Assembly: GCA_003648395.1 (NCBI GenBank)
Contig: QMPB01000294.1
Span: forward strand, 1-6,240
DNA from: Bacteroidota bacterium
GTDB taxonomy: Bacteria; Bacteroidota; Bacteroidia; Bacteroidales; UBA1556
Reading direction: 5' to 3'
DNA length: 6,240 nucleotides
A program made the position numbers and the translations under genes. Below the pieces are notes generated by a model. It was not told where the DNA came from. It ran no database searches and saw nothing but the letters and a program-made list of their open reading frames with translations. This document shows, piece after piece, positions 5,705 through 6,240 of the stretch. Positions within the stretch are counted from its first letter, which is position 1; each line of letters starts with the position of its first letter.

Positions 5705-6240
5705 ATGAAAATAAGAAATATTATTATTTCTGCATTAGCTTTGACTGTAATTTCTTGCGGACAAACAGCAGACAAAAACACTAAAACAGATAACATGAGT
5801 ACAAGCGTTGGTATTGATTTAACAAATATGGACTCATCAGTAATGCCTGGTGAAAACTTCTTTCAATATGCGAATGGAGGATGGCTTAAGAAAAACCCTA
5901 TTCCTGAAGAGTATAGCCGTTATGGAGCTTTTGAGGTTCTTGCTAAGAAGAATGAAAAAGAGATTAAAGGACTTATCGAGGAACTTGCAGCAATGGATAA
6001 AGTTGAAAAAGGAACACCATCGCAGCAAATTAGAGATTATTATAACGCTGGAATGGATACAAATACCATTGAAGAACTTGGTATGAAACCTATAGAACCA
6101 ATTATTGCAGAAATTAATTCTATTAACAAAAAAGATGATCTAATTTCAATGCAAGCTAAACTGAATATGATGGGTTCATACCCGCTTTTTGCAGTTTTTA
6201 GTTCACAAGATGATAAAAACAGCACAGAAGTAATTGCAAA
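5705..6240 (+). CDS. Lipoprotein M13-family zinc metallopeptidase (neprilysin/PepO-like), N-terminal part
   Basis: The frame from the ATG at 5705 is open to the right edge (178 full codons), so the protein is cut. It starts with a lipoprotein signal: basic MKIRN, a hydrophobic stretch (about 6-16) and the lipobox VISC, with C18 as the lipidated residue, then a polar linker (19-36). The mature domain opens with the M13 N-terminal signature: IDLTNMDSSVMPGENFF (37-53), then QYANGGWLKKNPIP, then a YGAFEVL segment and long helices. The zinc-binding HExxH and GENIAD motifs lie outside the window. Family M13 enzymes are about 680 aa, cleave small peptides on the amino side of hydrophobic residues, and are extracytoplasmic here because of the lipid anchor. 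The residues after the Cys (GQTADKN) do not show an obvious surface-export signal, so a periplasmic-face location is likelier but unproven. Confidence 0.93.
   Translation, partial: MKIRNIIISALALTVISCGQTADKNTKTDNMSTSVGIDLTNMDSSVMPGENFFQYANGGWLKKNPIPEEYSRYGAFEVLAKKNEKEIKGLIEELAAMDKVEKGTPSQQIRDYYNAGMDTNTIEELGMKPIEPIIAEINSINKKDDLISMQAKLNMMGSYPLFAVFSSQDDKNSTEVIA

Noticed and set aside
5850..6086. Second plus-strand open frame within the M13 peptidase gene
   Set aside because: It is a shifted frame inside a gene with a lipobox and M13 signature in the main frame, and there is no sign of a programmed frameshift.

Overview
The window is strongly AT-rich bacterial DNA and looks like a chromosomal segment of a member of the Bacteroidota. 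No start codon is preceded by a recognisable Shine-Dalgarno sequence. The divergent intergenic region carries two exact TAnnTTTG boxes, the -7 element typical of this phylum. The gene content fits too: a THX-type small-subunit ribosomal protein, a lipoprotein M13 peptidase, peptidase E, and a thioredoxin with an N-terminal membrane anchor. The order or genus cannot be resolved from this sequence.

Layout: On the minus strand, from 1239 down to 1, lie a membrane-anchored thioredoxin and then an NrnA-like DHH phosphoesterase that runs off the left edge. About 70 bases of divergent promoter region separate these from a plus-strand pair of overlapping genes (1312-3760): a GMC-like FAD oxidoreductase and an extended short-chain dehydrogenase/epimerase. 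The rest of the plus strand holds single genes: a class II (cytochrome c'-like) c-type cytochrome at 3862-4326; a THX-type ribosomal protein with a long Lys/Ala-rich, histone-H1-like tail at 4436-4753, closed by a strong intrinsic terminator; peptidase E at 4922-5647; and the start of a lipoprotein M13 metallopeptidase from 5705 that runs off the right edge.

How the genes relate: The only clear operon-like couplings are thioredoxin plus DHH phosphoesterase (66-base gap) and the FAD oxidoreductase plus SDR pair (8-base overlap). The second pair probably acts on one substrate, which the sequence does not reveal. The other genes look like individually transcribed housekeeping functions: ribosome, peptide turnover and electron transfer. 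There is no mobile element, CRISPR array, tRNA or rRNA, and no gene-free stretch over 300 bases. The most unusual items are the ribosomal-protein/histone-tail composite and the divergent active-site region of the FAD oxidoreductase.
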